Source: Mycobacterium decipiens (GTDB lineage: Bacteria > Actinomycetota > Actinomycetes > Mycobacteriales > Mycobacteriaceae). From it: 64,000 nt of DNA. The number at the start of each line of letters is the position of its first letter. Position 1 is the first letter of the stretch. The notes beneath the pieces are model-generated. The model saw only the letters and a program-made list of their open reading frames with translations, ran no database searches and had not been told where the DNA came from. The stretch is from contig NZ_OY970459.1 in the NCBI RefSeq assembly GCF_963853665.1, positions 4,092,001 through 4,156,000 of the forward strand, in the 5' to 3' direction. Shown one piece after another: positions 30,331-38,413 of this stretch. Made by a program: the position numbers and the translations under genes.

Positions 30331-32526
30331 ATGTCGTTTGTGCTGGTATCACCGTCGGAGTTAATGGCCGCGGCATCCGATGTGGCGCGTGTCGGTTCGA
30401 CAGTCAGCGCGGCTAATGCGGCCGCGTTGGCGCCGACAACGGCGCTCGCCGCAGCCGGTGGCGACGAGGTGTCAGCGGCGATCGCGGCCCTGTTTTCCGC
30501 CCATGCCCAGCAGTATCAACAGCTCGGTGCGCAGGCGACGGTGTTTCACGACCAGTTCGTGCAGGCGTTGACCGCTGCGGGAGGCTCGTATGCCAGCGCC
30601 GAGGCGACAAACGTCGAGCAGCAGCTGTTGAATGCGATCAACGCGCCCAGCCTGGCGCTGTTTGGGCGTCCGCTGATCGGCAACGGCGCCGACGGGACCG
30701 CGGCCAATCCCACCGGTGGGGCCGGCGGGTGGTTGTACGGCAACGGCGGGAACGGCTTTTCCCAAACCACCGCCGGACTCACCGGTGGTGCCGGCGGATC
30801 GGCCGGCCTGATCGGCAACGGCGGAAGTGGTGGAGCCGGCGGGGCCGGCGCCGTTGGCGGGGCCGGCGGCAACGGCGGCTGGCTGGTTGGTGCCGGCGGG
30901 GCCGGCGGGAACGGCGGTGCCGGCGGGGTCGGGGTGGCCGGTGGCGCCGGCGGCTACGGCGGAGGCACCTGGCTGTTCGGCAACGGCGGCGCCGGCGGAT
31001 TGGGCGGGGACGGCGGAGCCGGCGAGGCCGGCGGATTGGGTGGAGCGGGCGGCCGCGGCGGGTTGCTCTACGGTGCCGGCGGTACCGGCGGGAACGGCGG
31101 AATCGGCGGGACGGGCGGAGCCGGCGCGACAGGCTTGGCCGGCGGGGCCGGCGGCAACGGTGGATCCGCCGGACTCTTTGGCGACGGCGGGGCCGGCGGC
31201 ACCGGTGGCGACGGCGGACAGGGCGGCAACGGCAGCGGAAACGGCGCCAAGGGCGGCGACGGCGGGGTTGCCGGCGCCGGCGGCATCGGCGGCAACGCCG
31301 GCTGGATCTCCGGGGCCGGCGGCGCCGGCGGCGACGGCGGAACCGGCGGGCAAGGCGGCTTGGGCACCGCCGGCGGCAACGCCCAAAACGGCGGTGCCGG
31401 CGGCACCGGCGGCGACGGTGCCGGCGGCGGCAACGGCGGCCAAGGCGGCTTGCTGTTCGGCAGCGGCGGCAACGCCGGCAACGGCGGCGGTGGCGGCAAC
31501 GGCGCAGCCGGCGGCGCCGGCGGCACTAGCGGCGGAAACGGGGGCGCCGGTGGAAGCGGCGGCACCGCCGGCGGCGGCGGCAACGGCGGCCAAGGCGGCT
31601 TGCTGTTCGGCAGCGGCGGCAACGCCGGCAACGGCGGCGGTGGCGGCAACGGCGCGACCGGCGGCAACGGCGGCGACAATCTCCTTGGCGTTGCCGGCAA
31701 GGGCGGTGCCGGTGGCGGTGGCGGCAACGCCGGTGGCGGCGGCAGTGGTGGCGGCGGCGGTTTGCTGTATGGCAACGGCGGGGCCGGTGGCGCCGGCGGA
31801 AACGGCGGTATTGGCAACACCGGCGGTAAAGGCGGCGGGGGGATAGGCCTTGCCGGAGAAGGTGGCGAAGGCGGCGGCGGCGGTGCCGGCGGCGACGCCG
31901 GCGACGGCGGCAATGGCGGGTCGGCCGGCTGGCTGCTCGGCAGCGGCGGCAACGCCGGCGGCGGCGGGAACGCCGGCGGCGGCGGGAACGGCGGCGGCGG
32001 CGGCGACGCCGCCAACGTCGCCAACGCCGCCGGTGTCGGCGGCAAAGGCGGCGACACGGGCAACGCCGGCAATGGCGGCCACGGCGGAGCGGCCGGCATC
32101 CTGATCGGCGACGGCGGCACCGGTGGTGACGGCGGGGTCGGCAGCACCGGTGGCGCCGGAGGCAGCGGCGGCAGCAACACCGTCAGCGGCGCCCAAGCCG
32201 CCGGCGGCAACGGCGGCACCGGTCACGCCGGGGGTACCGGCGGGAACGGCGCCAATGGCGGTCTGCTCGGCAGCGGCGGAGACGGAGGAACCGGAGGTCA
32301 GGGCAGCCAAGGTGGTATAGGCGCTCCCGTTGGTGGAACCGGCGGCAACGGCGGTACGGGCGGTGACGGCGGCAAAGGCGGCGACGCCCAACTAGTTGGC
32401 GATGGCGGCAACGGCGGCAATGGCGGATCCGGCGGCGCCGGCCAGATCTCTGGACTCGATGGGTCCGGTGGAGCCGGCGGAAGTGGCGGATCGATCTTCG
32501 GCAACCCCGGCACGACCGGGCAATAA
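30331..32526 (+). CDS. PE_PGRS protein (PE_PGRS19 position)
   Basis: 731 residues. PE domain at residues 1 to about 95 ([20 protein letters not shown]...), then [12 protein letters not shown], then about 600 residues of PGRS repeat. A near-identical 90-bp unit encoding [25 protein letters not shown] occurs twice (near 31435 and 31585), a sign of recent internal duplication. Behind GAGGGGG RBS. Same order as Rv1067c in H37Rv. It is longer than its upstream neighbour and probably also an ESX-5 substrate. Confidence 0.93.
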   Translation: MSFVLVSPSELMAAASDVARVGSTVSAANAAALAPTTALAAAGGDEVSAAIAALFSAHAQQYQQLGAQATVFHDQFVQALTAAGGSYASAEATNVEQQLLNAINAPSLALFGRPLIGNGADGTAANPTGGAGGWLYGNGGNGFSQTTAGLTGGAGGSAGLIGNGGSGGAGGAGAVGGAGGNGGWLVGAGGAGGNGGAGGVGVAGGAGGYGGGTWLFGNGGAGGLGGDGGAGEAGGLGGAGGRGGLLYGAGGTGGNGGIGGTGGAGATGLAGGAGGNGGSAGLFGDGGAGGTGGDGGQGGNGSGNGAKGGDGGVAGAGGIGGNAGWISGAGGAGGDGGTGGQGGLGTAGGNAQNGGAGGTGGDGAGGGNGGQGGLLFGSGGNAGNGGGGGNGAAGGAGGTSGGNGGAGGSGGTAGGGGNGGQGGLLFGSGGNAGNGGGGGNGATGGNGGDNLLGVAGKGGAGGGGGNAGGGGSGGGGGLLYGNGGAGGAGGNGGIGNTGGKGGGGIGLAGEGGEGGGGGAGGDAGDGGNGGSAGWLLGSGGNAGGGGNAGGGGNGGGGGDAANVANAAGVGGKGGDTGNAGNGGHGGAAGILIGDGGTGGDGGVGSTGGAGGSGGSNTVSGAQAAGGNGGTGHAGGTGGNGANGGLLGSGGDGGTGGQGSQGGIGAPVGGTGGNGGTGGDGGKGGDAQLVGDGGNGGNGGSGGAGQISGLDGSGGAGGSGGSIFGNPGTTGQ

Positions 32527-32561
32527 CCCCGCCGGCAATCCCTGGGGGTAGCTGCTGGGCC

Positions 32562-32945
32562 CTACCGGCTCAGCTCGGCCAGCGCGCCGGTGGCCGCCAG
32601 CGCGTGATAGCCGCCCACAACGTCGGTGGAGCGGCGCAGGCCCAGATCCAGCAGCGCCGCCGCCGCCAGGCTCGAGGTGTAGCCCTCCGAACACAGGATG
32701 ACCCACTCGACGTAGTCGTCGACCGCCTGCGGCAACCGGGCGTCACTGGTTGGGTCGCAGCGCCACTCCAGGACGTTGCGTTCGATCACCAGTGCTCCCG
32801 GCACCTCGCCTTCCCGGGCCCGTTGGGCCTGTGGCCGGATGTCCACGAGCAATGCGCCACGCCGCAACGCCTCCGGCACCCGTTGGGCGGGAAGGCGCTG
32901 ATATCGGCGGCGGGCGGCGTCCAGTACCTGGTCAATCCGGCTCAT
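32562..32945 (-). CDS. Single-domain rhodanese (Rv1066-like)
   Basis: 127 residues. Rhodanese fold with LLVDIRPQAQRAREGEVPGA (about 32-51) and the active-site loop CSEGYTS, catalytic Cys85. It would carry sulfane sulfur as a cysteine persulfide. Its ATG shares one base with the stop of the cysteine dioxygenase gene (TGATG), so both are made from one message. The pairing suggests handling of sulfur from cysteine breakdown. Confidence 0.9.
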   Translation of the reverse strand: MSRIDQVLDAARRRYQRLPAQRVPEALRRGALLVDIRPQAQRAREGEVPGALVIERNVLEWRCDPTSDARLPQAVDDYVEWVILCSEGYTSSLAAAALLDLGLRRSTDVVGGYHALAATGALAELSR

Positions 32946-33532
32946 CACGGCCCTTCGGGCTGGTCGGTCAACTCGGTGCGCTGGCGGCGCAGCGTGTTGT
33001 GGTCGGTCACCTCGTAATACGACATCGCGGTCAGCGGCGGCGAGTAGGCGTGCACGCTCAGCGTCGGCTGCACCGGCCTGGCACCCAGCTGCGAGACCGG
33101 GGCCTGCCGCGGCGCCCACACCACGTCGTGCACCCAGCCCAGCGGGAACCCGGCCTGGTCTCCGGCCTCCAGCCGGCGGCGGCGCAACCGGCGGCCGTCC
33201 CAGCGGAATTCGTTGAGCGATCCGGACAGCACCGTCAGCGCTCCGAGCGATCCGCCATGGTCGTGCAATTCGGTCGGGTGACCCGGCACCCAACTGATCA
33301 GCCAGATGTCCAGTTCGTCGTCGCCGTGGATGCGGGTGAACCAGCGCTCGGTTTGGGGCACACCACCCTGGGGTAGCAGGTGATCGCAACGTCCGCTGAG
33401 CACCTGGTCGGCGGCCTGGTCGGTGGCGTGTAGCAGGTCGGGCACCCGCAGCCGGGTGGGTCCCGAGGAGGGGGTCGCGAGGGTCAGCCGACGCGAAGGC
33501 GTGACCGGGTGCCGAGACGCAGGCATAGCCAC
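32945..33532 (-). CDS. Cysteine dioxygenase
   Basis: 195 residues of the cupin cysteine dioxygenase family. The iron ligands are H90 and H92 in LHDHGGSLGA and H135 in WVHDV. It oxidises L-cysteine to cysteine sulfinate with O2. The M. tuberculosis relative is Rv1065. The GTG at 33532 has GGAG 7 nt upstream; an ATG two codons later is possible. First gene of a two-gene unit with the rhodanese, divergent from lpqV. Confidence 0.9.
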   Translation of the reverse strand: MAMPASRHPVTPSRRLTLATPSSGPTRLRVPDLLHATDQAADQVLSGRCDHLLPQGGVPQTERWFTRIHGDDELDIWLISWVPGHPTELHDHGGSLGALTVLSGSLNEFRWDGRRLRRRRLEAGDQAGFPLGWVHDVVWAPRQAPVSQLGARPVQPTLSVHAYSPPLTAMSYYEVTDHNTLRRQRTELTDQPEGP

Positions 33533-33635
33533 GGAAGAACTCCAGAGTGTGAAACGGATCGGGTTATCGGCGGGGGGTCAGGGCCGACAACACTCGCGAA
33601 ATCCGAGGCGCTTCATCACGCCCGACAGTGTTGCA

Positions 33636-33641
33636 TAGATT
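33636..33641 (+). promoter_or_regulatory. Leaderless-type -10 box of lpqV
   Basis: TAGATT ends six bases before the GTG start of lpqV, and no ribosome binding site is present, so the message probably begins at the start codon. Confidence 0.4.
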
Positions 33642-33647
33642 GAGACC

Positions 33648-34085
33648 GTGCGCTGGTGCGGTCATCACCCCGAGGTGTTGGGTGCGCTCGTTGTCACGGT
33701 TGGTTTGACAAGCTTGGCCACCGGCTGCTCGCCCGGTGGCACCGCGGGCACGACCGCATCGTCGCCGGCACGTTCGGCACCGGTTTCCAGCGCGCAGCGG
33801 CCGGACTTCATCGGCATCTCGCCGGCCGGCGTGACGACCAGAGTCGACGTCCCGGCGGATTCGACCGAGGAGGAGTATTTCCAGGCCTGCCACGCTGCAA
33901 GAGTGTGGATGGACTCCCGGCCCAAGACCGGCGAGCCGCTAGTCGAGCCCTACCTGGCCATGCTCCAGGCGTCGGAATCGGGCACCCCGGGCAGCTGGAA
34001 CATCCCCTGGATGGATCTGACCCCGGCCAGGCAGGCGGCGGTGATCACCGCCGCGCGCGCGGCCGCCAACGCCGAATGCGGGTGA
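33648..34085 (+). CDS. lpqV: Lipoprotein LpqV
   Basis: 145 residues. Type II signal peptide with lipobox LATGC, the lipidated Cys at residue 27. A Ser/Thr/Ala-rich linker follows, then a small domain with two cysteines (FQACHAA and the penultimate C of NAECG), which may pair. Expected on the outer face of the membrane. Function is unknown. Starts with a GTG at the likely transcription start. Confidence 0.88.
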   Translation: MRWCGHHPEVLGALVVTVGLTSLATGCSPGGTAGTTASSPARSAPVSSAQRPDFIGISPAGVTTRVDVPADSTEEEYFQACHAARVWMDSRPKTGEPLVEPYLAMLQASESGTPGSWNIPWMDLTPARQAAVITAARAAANAECG

Positions 34086-34189
34086 TAGCCAGTCCGGCGG
34101 TTTCGAACCCGTGTGCGATTGCAATCTGAGCGTGCGCAATTGTGCCGACCGGCTCGATGACTGCCAGTTCCGCCGAGCAGAATTGAAGG

Positions 34190-35269
34190 ATGTCCGGACC
34201 AGCGACCGTGCGGCCACGCGCATCGTCTGCGCCTCGGGTCGCATTGGCGCTCGGCAGCGGCGGCGCCCGGGGTTACGCGCACATCGGGGTGATCCAGGCG
34301 CTGCGGGAGCGTGGTTACGACATCGTTGGGACCGCTGGCTCCTCGATGGGCGCGGTGATCGGCGGTGTGCATGCGGCCGGACGACTCGACGAGTTCGCCG
34401 ATTGGGCCAAATCCCTCACTCAGCGCACCATCCTGCGACTACTGGACCCGTCCATTACCGCGGCCGGTGTGCTGCGGGCGGAGAAGATCCTGGATGCGGT
34501 GCGCGACATCGTCGGCCCGGTCGCCATCGAGCAACTGCGGATCCCGTTCACCGCGGTGGCGACCGACCTATTGGCAGGCAGGTCGGTGTGGTTTCAGCGC
34601 GGCCCCCTCGATGTGGCCATCCGGGCGTCCATCGCCATCCCCGGGGTGATCGCCCCGCACGAAGTCGACGGACGCTTGCTGGCCGACGGCGGCATCCTGG
34701 ATCCGCTGCCCATGGCGCCGATCGCCGGGGTCAGCGCCGACCTGACCATCGCGGTGAGCCTGAACGGCAGCGAGGACGGCACCACCCGCGACGCCGAGCC
34801 AGGTGTCACCGCCGAGTGGTTGAACCGCATGGTGCGCAGCACTTCAGCACTGTTCGACGCCACCGCCGCCCGCTCGTTGCTCGATCGGCGCACGGCGCGG
34901 GCGGTGCTAAGCCGATTCGGTGCGGGCACCGGAGAATCGGACTCCTGGCCGCAAGCCGCGGACGTCGAACAGCGCCCGGCCGACGCGGAAGACCCCGATG
35001 ACACCTACGTCGCACCCGGAATCCCGAAAATGGGCAGCTTCGAAGTGATGAATCGGACGATCGACATCGCCCAATCCGCGTTGGCGCGTCATACCCTGGC
35101 GGCCTACCCGGCCGACCTGTTGATCGAAGTGCCCCGCTCGACGTGCCGAAGCCTGGAGTTCCACCGGGCGGTCGAGGTGATCGCGATGGGCCGCGCGCTG
35201 GCCATCCGTGCTTTGGACGCACTCGAGATCGAGGGCGACAAATCTGCCGCACCCGCCATCGAGGGCTGA
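34190..35269 (+). CDS. Patatin-like phospholipase (Rv1063c-like)
   Basis: 359 residues. Patatin fold: oxyanion loop LGSGGARGYAHIG (21-33), nucleophile Ser52 in GSSMG and catalytic Asp166 in ADGGILDP. No TM segment or signal. RssA/NTE-type bacterial patatins hydrolyse phospholipids or lysophospholipids. The conserved C-terminal 120 residues (FEVMNRTIDIAQSALARHTL...) are found in the RssA group. Its TGA directly abuts the stop of a second patatin on the other strand. Confidence 0.9.
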   Translation: MSGPATVRPRASSAPRVALALGSGGARGYAHIGVIQALRERGYDIVGTAGSSMGAVIGGVHAAGRLDEFADWAKSLTQRTILRLLDPSITAAGVLRAEKILDAVRDIVGPVAIEQLRIPFTAVATDLLAGRSVWFQRGPLDVAIRASIAIPGVIAPHEVDGRLLADGGILDPLPMAPIAGVSADLTIAVSLNGSEDGTTRDAEPGVTAEWLNRMVRSTSALFDATAARSLLDRRTARAVLSRFGAGTGESDSWPQAADVEQRPADAEDPDDTYVAPGIPKMGSFEVMNRTIDIAQSALARHTLAAYPADLLIEVPRSTCRSLEFHRAVEVIAMGRALAIRALDALEIEGDKSAAPAIEG

Positions 35270-36127
35270 TCAAACGCCGAGCAACCCCGCGACCGCCGGT
35301 GCTTCCCGGCGGCCCTGCGCACGTCCGGCCGTGGCCGAACCGACCCGGCAACGCGGATCCAGCGGGTTGGGTCCGAAGGCCGCCAACGAGTCGGCGTCGG
35401 CGAACACGGCGAACGCCGTGCCGGTGAATGCCGCGATCTCGGCGGCCGCCCCACCGCCGAAGGGCGACGGAGCGTCCGCGCCGGCGGGCACCAGAACCAC
35501 GGCCGCATCACAATCGTCGGCAACGCCAACGTTGACCGAGCTGGCTACCCCGCCGTCCATGTAGCGGCGGTTGGCGATGGTCACCGGTGGCCACGCGCCG
35601 GGCACCGCGCAACTGGCCGCCACCGCGTCGACCAGCCCCACACCCGAGTCCCGATCGAAAATGACCAGTTCGCCGCTGGCGGTGTCGACCGCGGTGACCC
35701 GCAGCACCCGGTCCGGCCAGTCGTGCGACGGCAAGCGCTGCGCGATCACCCGACGGCGCAACGGCTCCCCAACGGTATCGACCGCCAGCGCCACCTCGCC
35801 GATCCGCTGTAGCCGCTGGCGCGTTGACGTGTCCGGGTCGGTCATGGCGGTCAAGAAAAGAGGGGTGATGGCATCGATGTCGACGCCGGGCTCGATCTCG
35901 GCCGACGTTTTGGCGAACTGTCGGTCGTAGAGCTCTTCGAGCGTGCAACCGCTGCTGATCTGCGCGGCGACCGTCGCACCGGCCGACGTCCCGACCAATA
36001 CATCCGAATCCAGCAGCAACCGGGCCGCCGCTGGTGATTCATCCGCGATGCCCAGCAAAACACCTGTTTCCCAAGCGATTCCGGCCAGTCCTCCACCAGC
36101 CAGGACCAGAGCGCGTCGAGTTGCCAC
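35270..36127 (-). CDS. Patatin-like phospholipase (Rv1062-like)
   Basis: 285 residues from a GTG, matching Rv1062. The oxyanion loop LVLAGGGLAGIAWETG (8-23), the nucleophile in GTSAG, and Asp in YMDGGVASS are all present. Only distantly similar to the neighbour on the opposite strand, so not a recent tandem duplicate. It starts 4 bp after the stop of the glutamine amidotransferase gene, indicating one operon with it. Confidence 0.9.
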   Translation of the reverse strand: MATRRALVLAGGGLAGIAWETGVLLGIADESPAAARLLLDSDVLVGTSAGATVAAQISSGCTLEELYDRQFAKTSAEIEPGVDIDAITPLFLTAMTDPDTSTRQRLQRIGEVALAVDTVGEPLRRRVIAQRLPSHDWPDRVLRVTAVDTASGELVIFDRDSGVGLVDAVAASCAVPGAWPPVTIANRRYMDGGVASSVNVGVADDCDAAVVLVPAGADAPSPFGGGAAAEIAAFTGTAFAVFADADSLAAFGPNPLDPRCRVGSATAGRAQGRREAPAVAGLLGV

Positions 36128-36131
36128 GAGT

Positions 36132-36995
36132 TCACACCGACGTGTGTTGCGCATGCAGTGCCGACTCGCTCAGGTCTGCCCGACTGATCGGATACCTGGG
36201 TGGGTCAGGCAGCACCAGGCTCCGGTTGACCTGCAGCGCCGCGTCGACGTGGACCAGCTCCCCCGGGTCGAGCAGGCGCCAACGCTGGTCACCATCCATC
36301 CGCTCGGTCGCGAACACCACCGACGGCCGCTCGCGCAAGTGCTCCGAGTGAGCGCGGATTCGATTGGTACGCAAGTGGAATTCGGGCGCGCCGTCGTGGC
36401 GGCGGTCCAAGACGTAGAGCTCATGGGATTCCGGGTAACGCAGTGCCCACACATCGGTAGCCGTGGCGAGCAACACGTTGACCGCGTAGATGGGCACGTT
36501 CGCCGCGAGCCATTGCAGCGCATCGGTCAGACCGGCTGACACATCGCCGTGATGGGCACGGATCGATGCGGTGATCAACGCGAACACCCGCTCGGAATCG
36601 GTCTGGCCCAACACCAACTCATCGGCACCGATCTCGCGGAGCCGCTCATCGAGGATATCCAGTCCCTCGAGAACCCCGTTATGCGCGAAGACCCGCTCGT
36701 CCTGCAGGAACGGGTGAGTATTGCGGACGTCGAGTGCCCCGGTCGTCGCGTAGCGAACATGCGCGACGAACGTCGTGCCGGTCAGCTGGTGCGCCTGGGT
36801 CGCGAACTCGGCATCCTGCCAGGCCGCGATGGGCTCCTTGCGTAGCTGCGGCCGGCGGTGTTCGTCGAATACGCCCAGGCCGGTGCCGTCGGGGTTACGG
36901 CGGCTTTGCTCGGCGAGGCTGTCCGGGGCGTCCAGTAACCAGAACGTCGCGGTGACGACATCGGTCCCGGCGTGCAAGCCAAAGAGTCGGCACAT
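36132..36995 (-). CDS. Class II glutamine amidotransferase (Rv1061-like)
   Basis: 287 residues. It begins MCRLFG, so Cys2 becomes the N-terminal nucleophile after Met removal, the mark of Ntn-type GATase II. The conserved HVRYATTG and FAHNGVLEG blocks line the glutamine site. The DUF3700/EgtC-like family contains EgtC, which acts in ergothioneine synthesis, but egt neighbours are missing here. The amide-bond substrate is unknown. The ATG ten codons into the longest frame was chosen because the nucleophile must be residue 2. Confidence 0.85.
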   Translation of the reverse strand: MCRLFGLHAGTDVVTATFWLLDAPDSLAEQSRRNPDGTGLGVFDEHRRPQLRKEPIAAWQDAEFATQAHQLTGTTFVAHVRYATTGALDVRNTHPFLQDERVFAHNGVLEGLDILDERLREIGADELVLGQTDSERVFALITASIRAHHGDVSAGLTDALQWLAANVPIYAVNVLLATATDVWALRYPESHELYVLDRRHDGAPEFHLRTNRIRAHSEHLRERPSVVFATERMDGDQRWRLLDPGELVHVDAALQVNRSLVLPDPPRYPISRADLSESALHAQHTSV

Positions 36996-37068
36996 GGCCC
37001 CGACGGTACCGAACCCGGACATCATCCGCCGTCCCAGGACGCGAAATACAGCGTCACTGGCGCGCTAC

Positions 37069-37188
37069 TCAGCGAAATCCGGTGTGGCTCATGCCCGTAT
37101 CGATCGGCTGCGGACGACGCGCGGCGGGCCGGTAGCGGCGGCAGTAGCTATCGACGCACAGCAACGACCCGCCCTTGATCACTTTGCA
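37069..37188 (-). pseudogene. C-terminal remnant of a formylglycine-generating enzyme
   Basis: The minus strand encodes CKVIKGGSLLCVDSYCRRY followed by RPAARRPQPIDTGMSHTGFR and a stop. This is the C-terminal signature of formylglycine-generating (sulfatase-modifying) enzymes, with the copper-binding active-site cysteine pair spaced C-x4-C. Nothing of the first ~250 residues of such an enzyme is recognisable upstream, where the frame runs into the end of the neighbouring gene. It also lacks the usual few residues after GFR. It looks like a decayed insertion fragment. The intact mycobacterial enzyme is Rv0712 in M. tuberculosis. Confidence 0.7.
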
Positions 37189-37255
37189 CCACCATCGGCA
37201 CCCAGACAGCAAGAATGCCGGTCCCGGCCCAATGGCACCACCCAATAGCGGCGCG

Positions 37256-38314
37256 TCAGCGGGCCAGTCCGGTAGCGGCCCGGCCGGTGATGAGCGGCAG
37301 ATCGAAGAAGCTCTGAATCCCCGCCGGGGCAGCGCAGGTAGCGGGGATCGCATTTACGCAATGCGCCGCGGTCGCGACAATCCCGGGGTTGCTGACCAGA
37401 CCGGCCTGCACGCTGTCCGGCTGCCAACCCTTGACCGTCACAAAGGTATCTGGGTTTCCGCGCACCTCGATCTCGTAGCGTTCTCCGGCTGGCCCGAAAG
37501 ACCAAGGCGGATCGAGGTTTTCCGATCCCATCAGCCAGTTCACGGTGATCTGGACGACCACTGTGTCCTCGACCAGTGCCTCCCAGTGGAAACGGCGTCC
37601 GGCGACCTGTCCGGGCTCGATCATCCCGATCGGCGATTCGATCGGGGCCGTCGCAACGGCCACCTCCTGCGAGGTACGGATCTGGGGGTCGGCCGCGAAA
37701 CCCAGCCGATCGACACACAGCTGCACCGATTGGATGAAGCCTCCGTCGAGAAGTTTCTGCATCGGCCCGGTCAACGCGCTATCCGGTGTGCCACCGAAAC
37801 CCATCACATAACGCAGCACATCAGGAGCCCCGTAGGTGCGCAAGTCCGAAAACTCCTCGGAGCGAACAAAAGTCACGCCGGTGGACATCACCGACAGCAG
37901 CAACGGGAACAGCTCGGTGGCAGCACCTGGCCCGATGCCGGCACCGTGCAGCGTCGCATTTCCTGCCTGCGCAGCGACCTCTAGTGGGGCAGCCTCTTTT
38001 TCACTCGGGTAGAACCAGCCGAGCGGGGTGACCACGTTCTTGCCCGAACGCAACAACGCGGCGACTTCGTCGACGCTGGGCAGCAACGGCGCGTAGATCA
38101 CCGCGTCGGCGTCGAGCGCTAGCACTTCGTCGATGTTGTTGGTTGCGGTCACGCCGAGTGCTGACGCACCGATGATTTCCCCCACGTCTTTGCCGCTCTT
38201 GGCTTCGGAATGCACCCAGCAGCCGACGAGTTCGAGTTCGGGATGCTCTAGCACGCCTTTGATCGCGGCTACGCCGACCGATCCGGTTGCCCATTGCACG
38301 ACCCGCAAGCTCAT
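37256..38314 (-). CDS. NAD(P)-binding dihydrodipicolinate reductase-like protein (Rv1059-like)
   Basis: 352 residues from an ATG with AAGGGG upstream. The Rossmann entry VVQWATGSVGVAAIKGV and the following VGCWVHS strand-turn resemble DapB N-terminal proteins and 2,4-diaminopentanoate dehydrogenase-like enzymes. LHGAGIGPGAATELFPLLL follows. The family is frequent in mycobacteria with no confirmed substrate. It lies downstream of fadD14 across a strong hairpin. Confidence 0.85.
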   Translation of the reverse strand: MSLRVVQWATGSVGVAAIKGVLEHPELELVGCWVHSEAKSGKDVGEIIGASALGVTATNNIDEVLALDADAVIYAPLLPSVDEVAALLRSGKNVVTPLGWFYPSEKEAAPLEVAAQAGNATLHGAGIGPGAATELFPLLLSVMSTGVTFVRSEEFSDLRTYGAPDVLRYVMGFGGTPDSALTGPMQKLLDGGFIQSVQLCVDRLGFAADPQIRTSQEVAVATAPIESPIGMIEPGQVAGRRFHWEALVEDTVVVQITVNWLMGSENLDPPWSFGPAGERYEIEVRGNPDTFVTVKGWQPDSVQAGLVSNPGIVATAAHCVNAIPATCAAPAGIQSFFDLPLITGRAATGLAR

Positions 38315-38346
38315 GGTCCCCTTTCTACCCCCCGAGTTTCTACGCG

Positions 38347-38406
38347 GCGAGCAGACACAGACTCGCACGTTTCGGCCCGAAACGATGCGACTCTGTGTCT
38401 GCTCGC
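38347..38406. terminator. Long hairpin, copy B of the dispersed inverted repeat
   Basis: Arms 38347-38367 and 38386-38406 pair over 20 of 21 positions and share GCGAGCAGACACA with the hairpin at 1611-1676. The loop contains CGTTTCG and CGAAACG, extending the stem. It starts 7 bp beyond the fadD14 stop on the minus strand and lies 5' of the Rv1059-like gene. Same 3'-of-stop placement as copy A. Confidence 0.6.
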
Positions 38407-38413
38407 GCCCTTG

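Noticed and set aside
30472-32391. 639-codon minus-strand frame opposite the PE_PGRS gene
   Set aside because: Mirror of GGC/GCC repeats, giving Ala/Pro/Val low complexity; not a gene.
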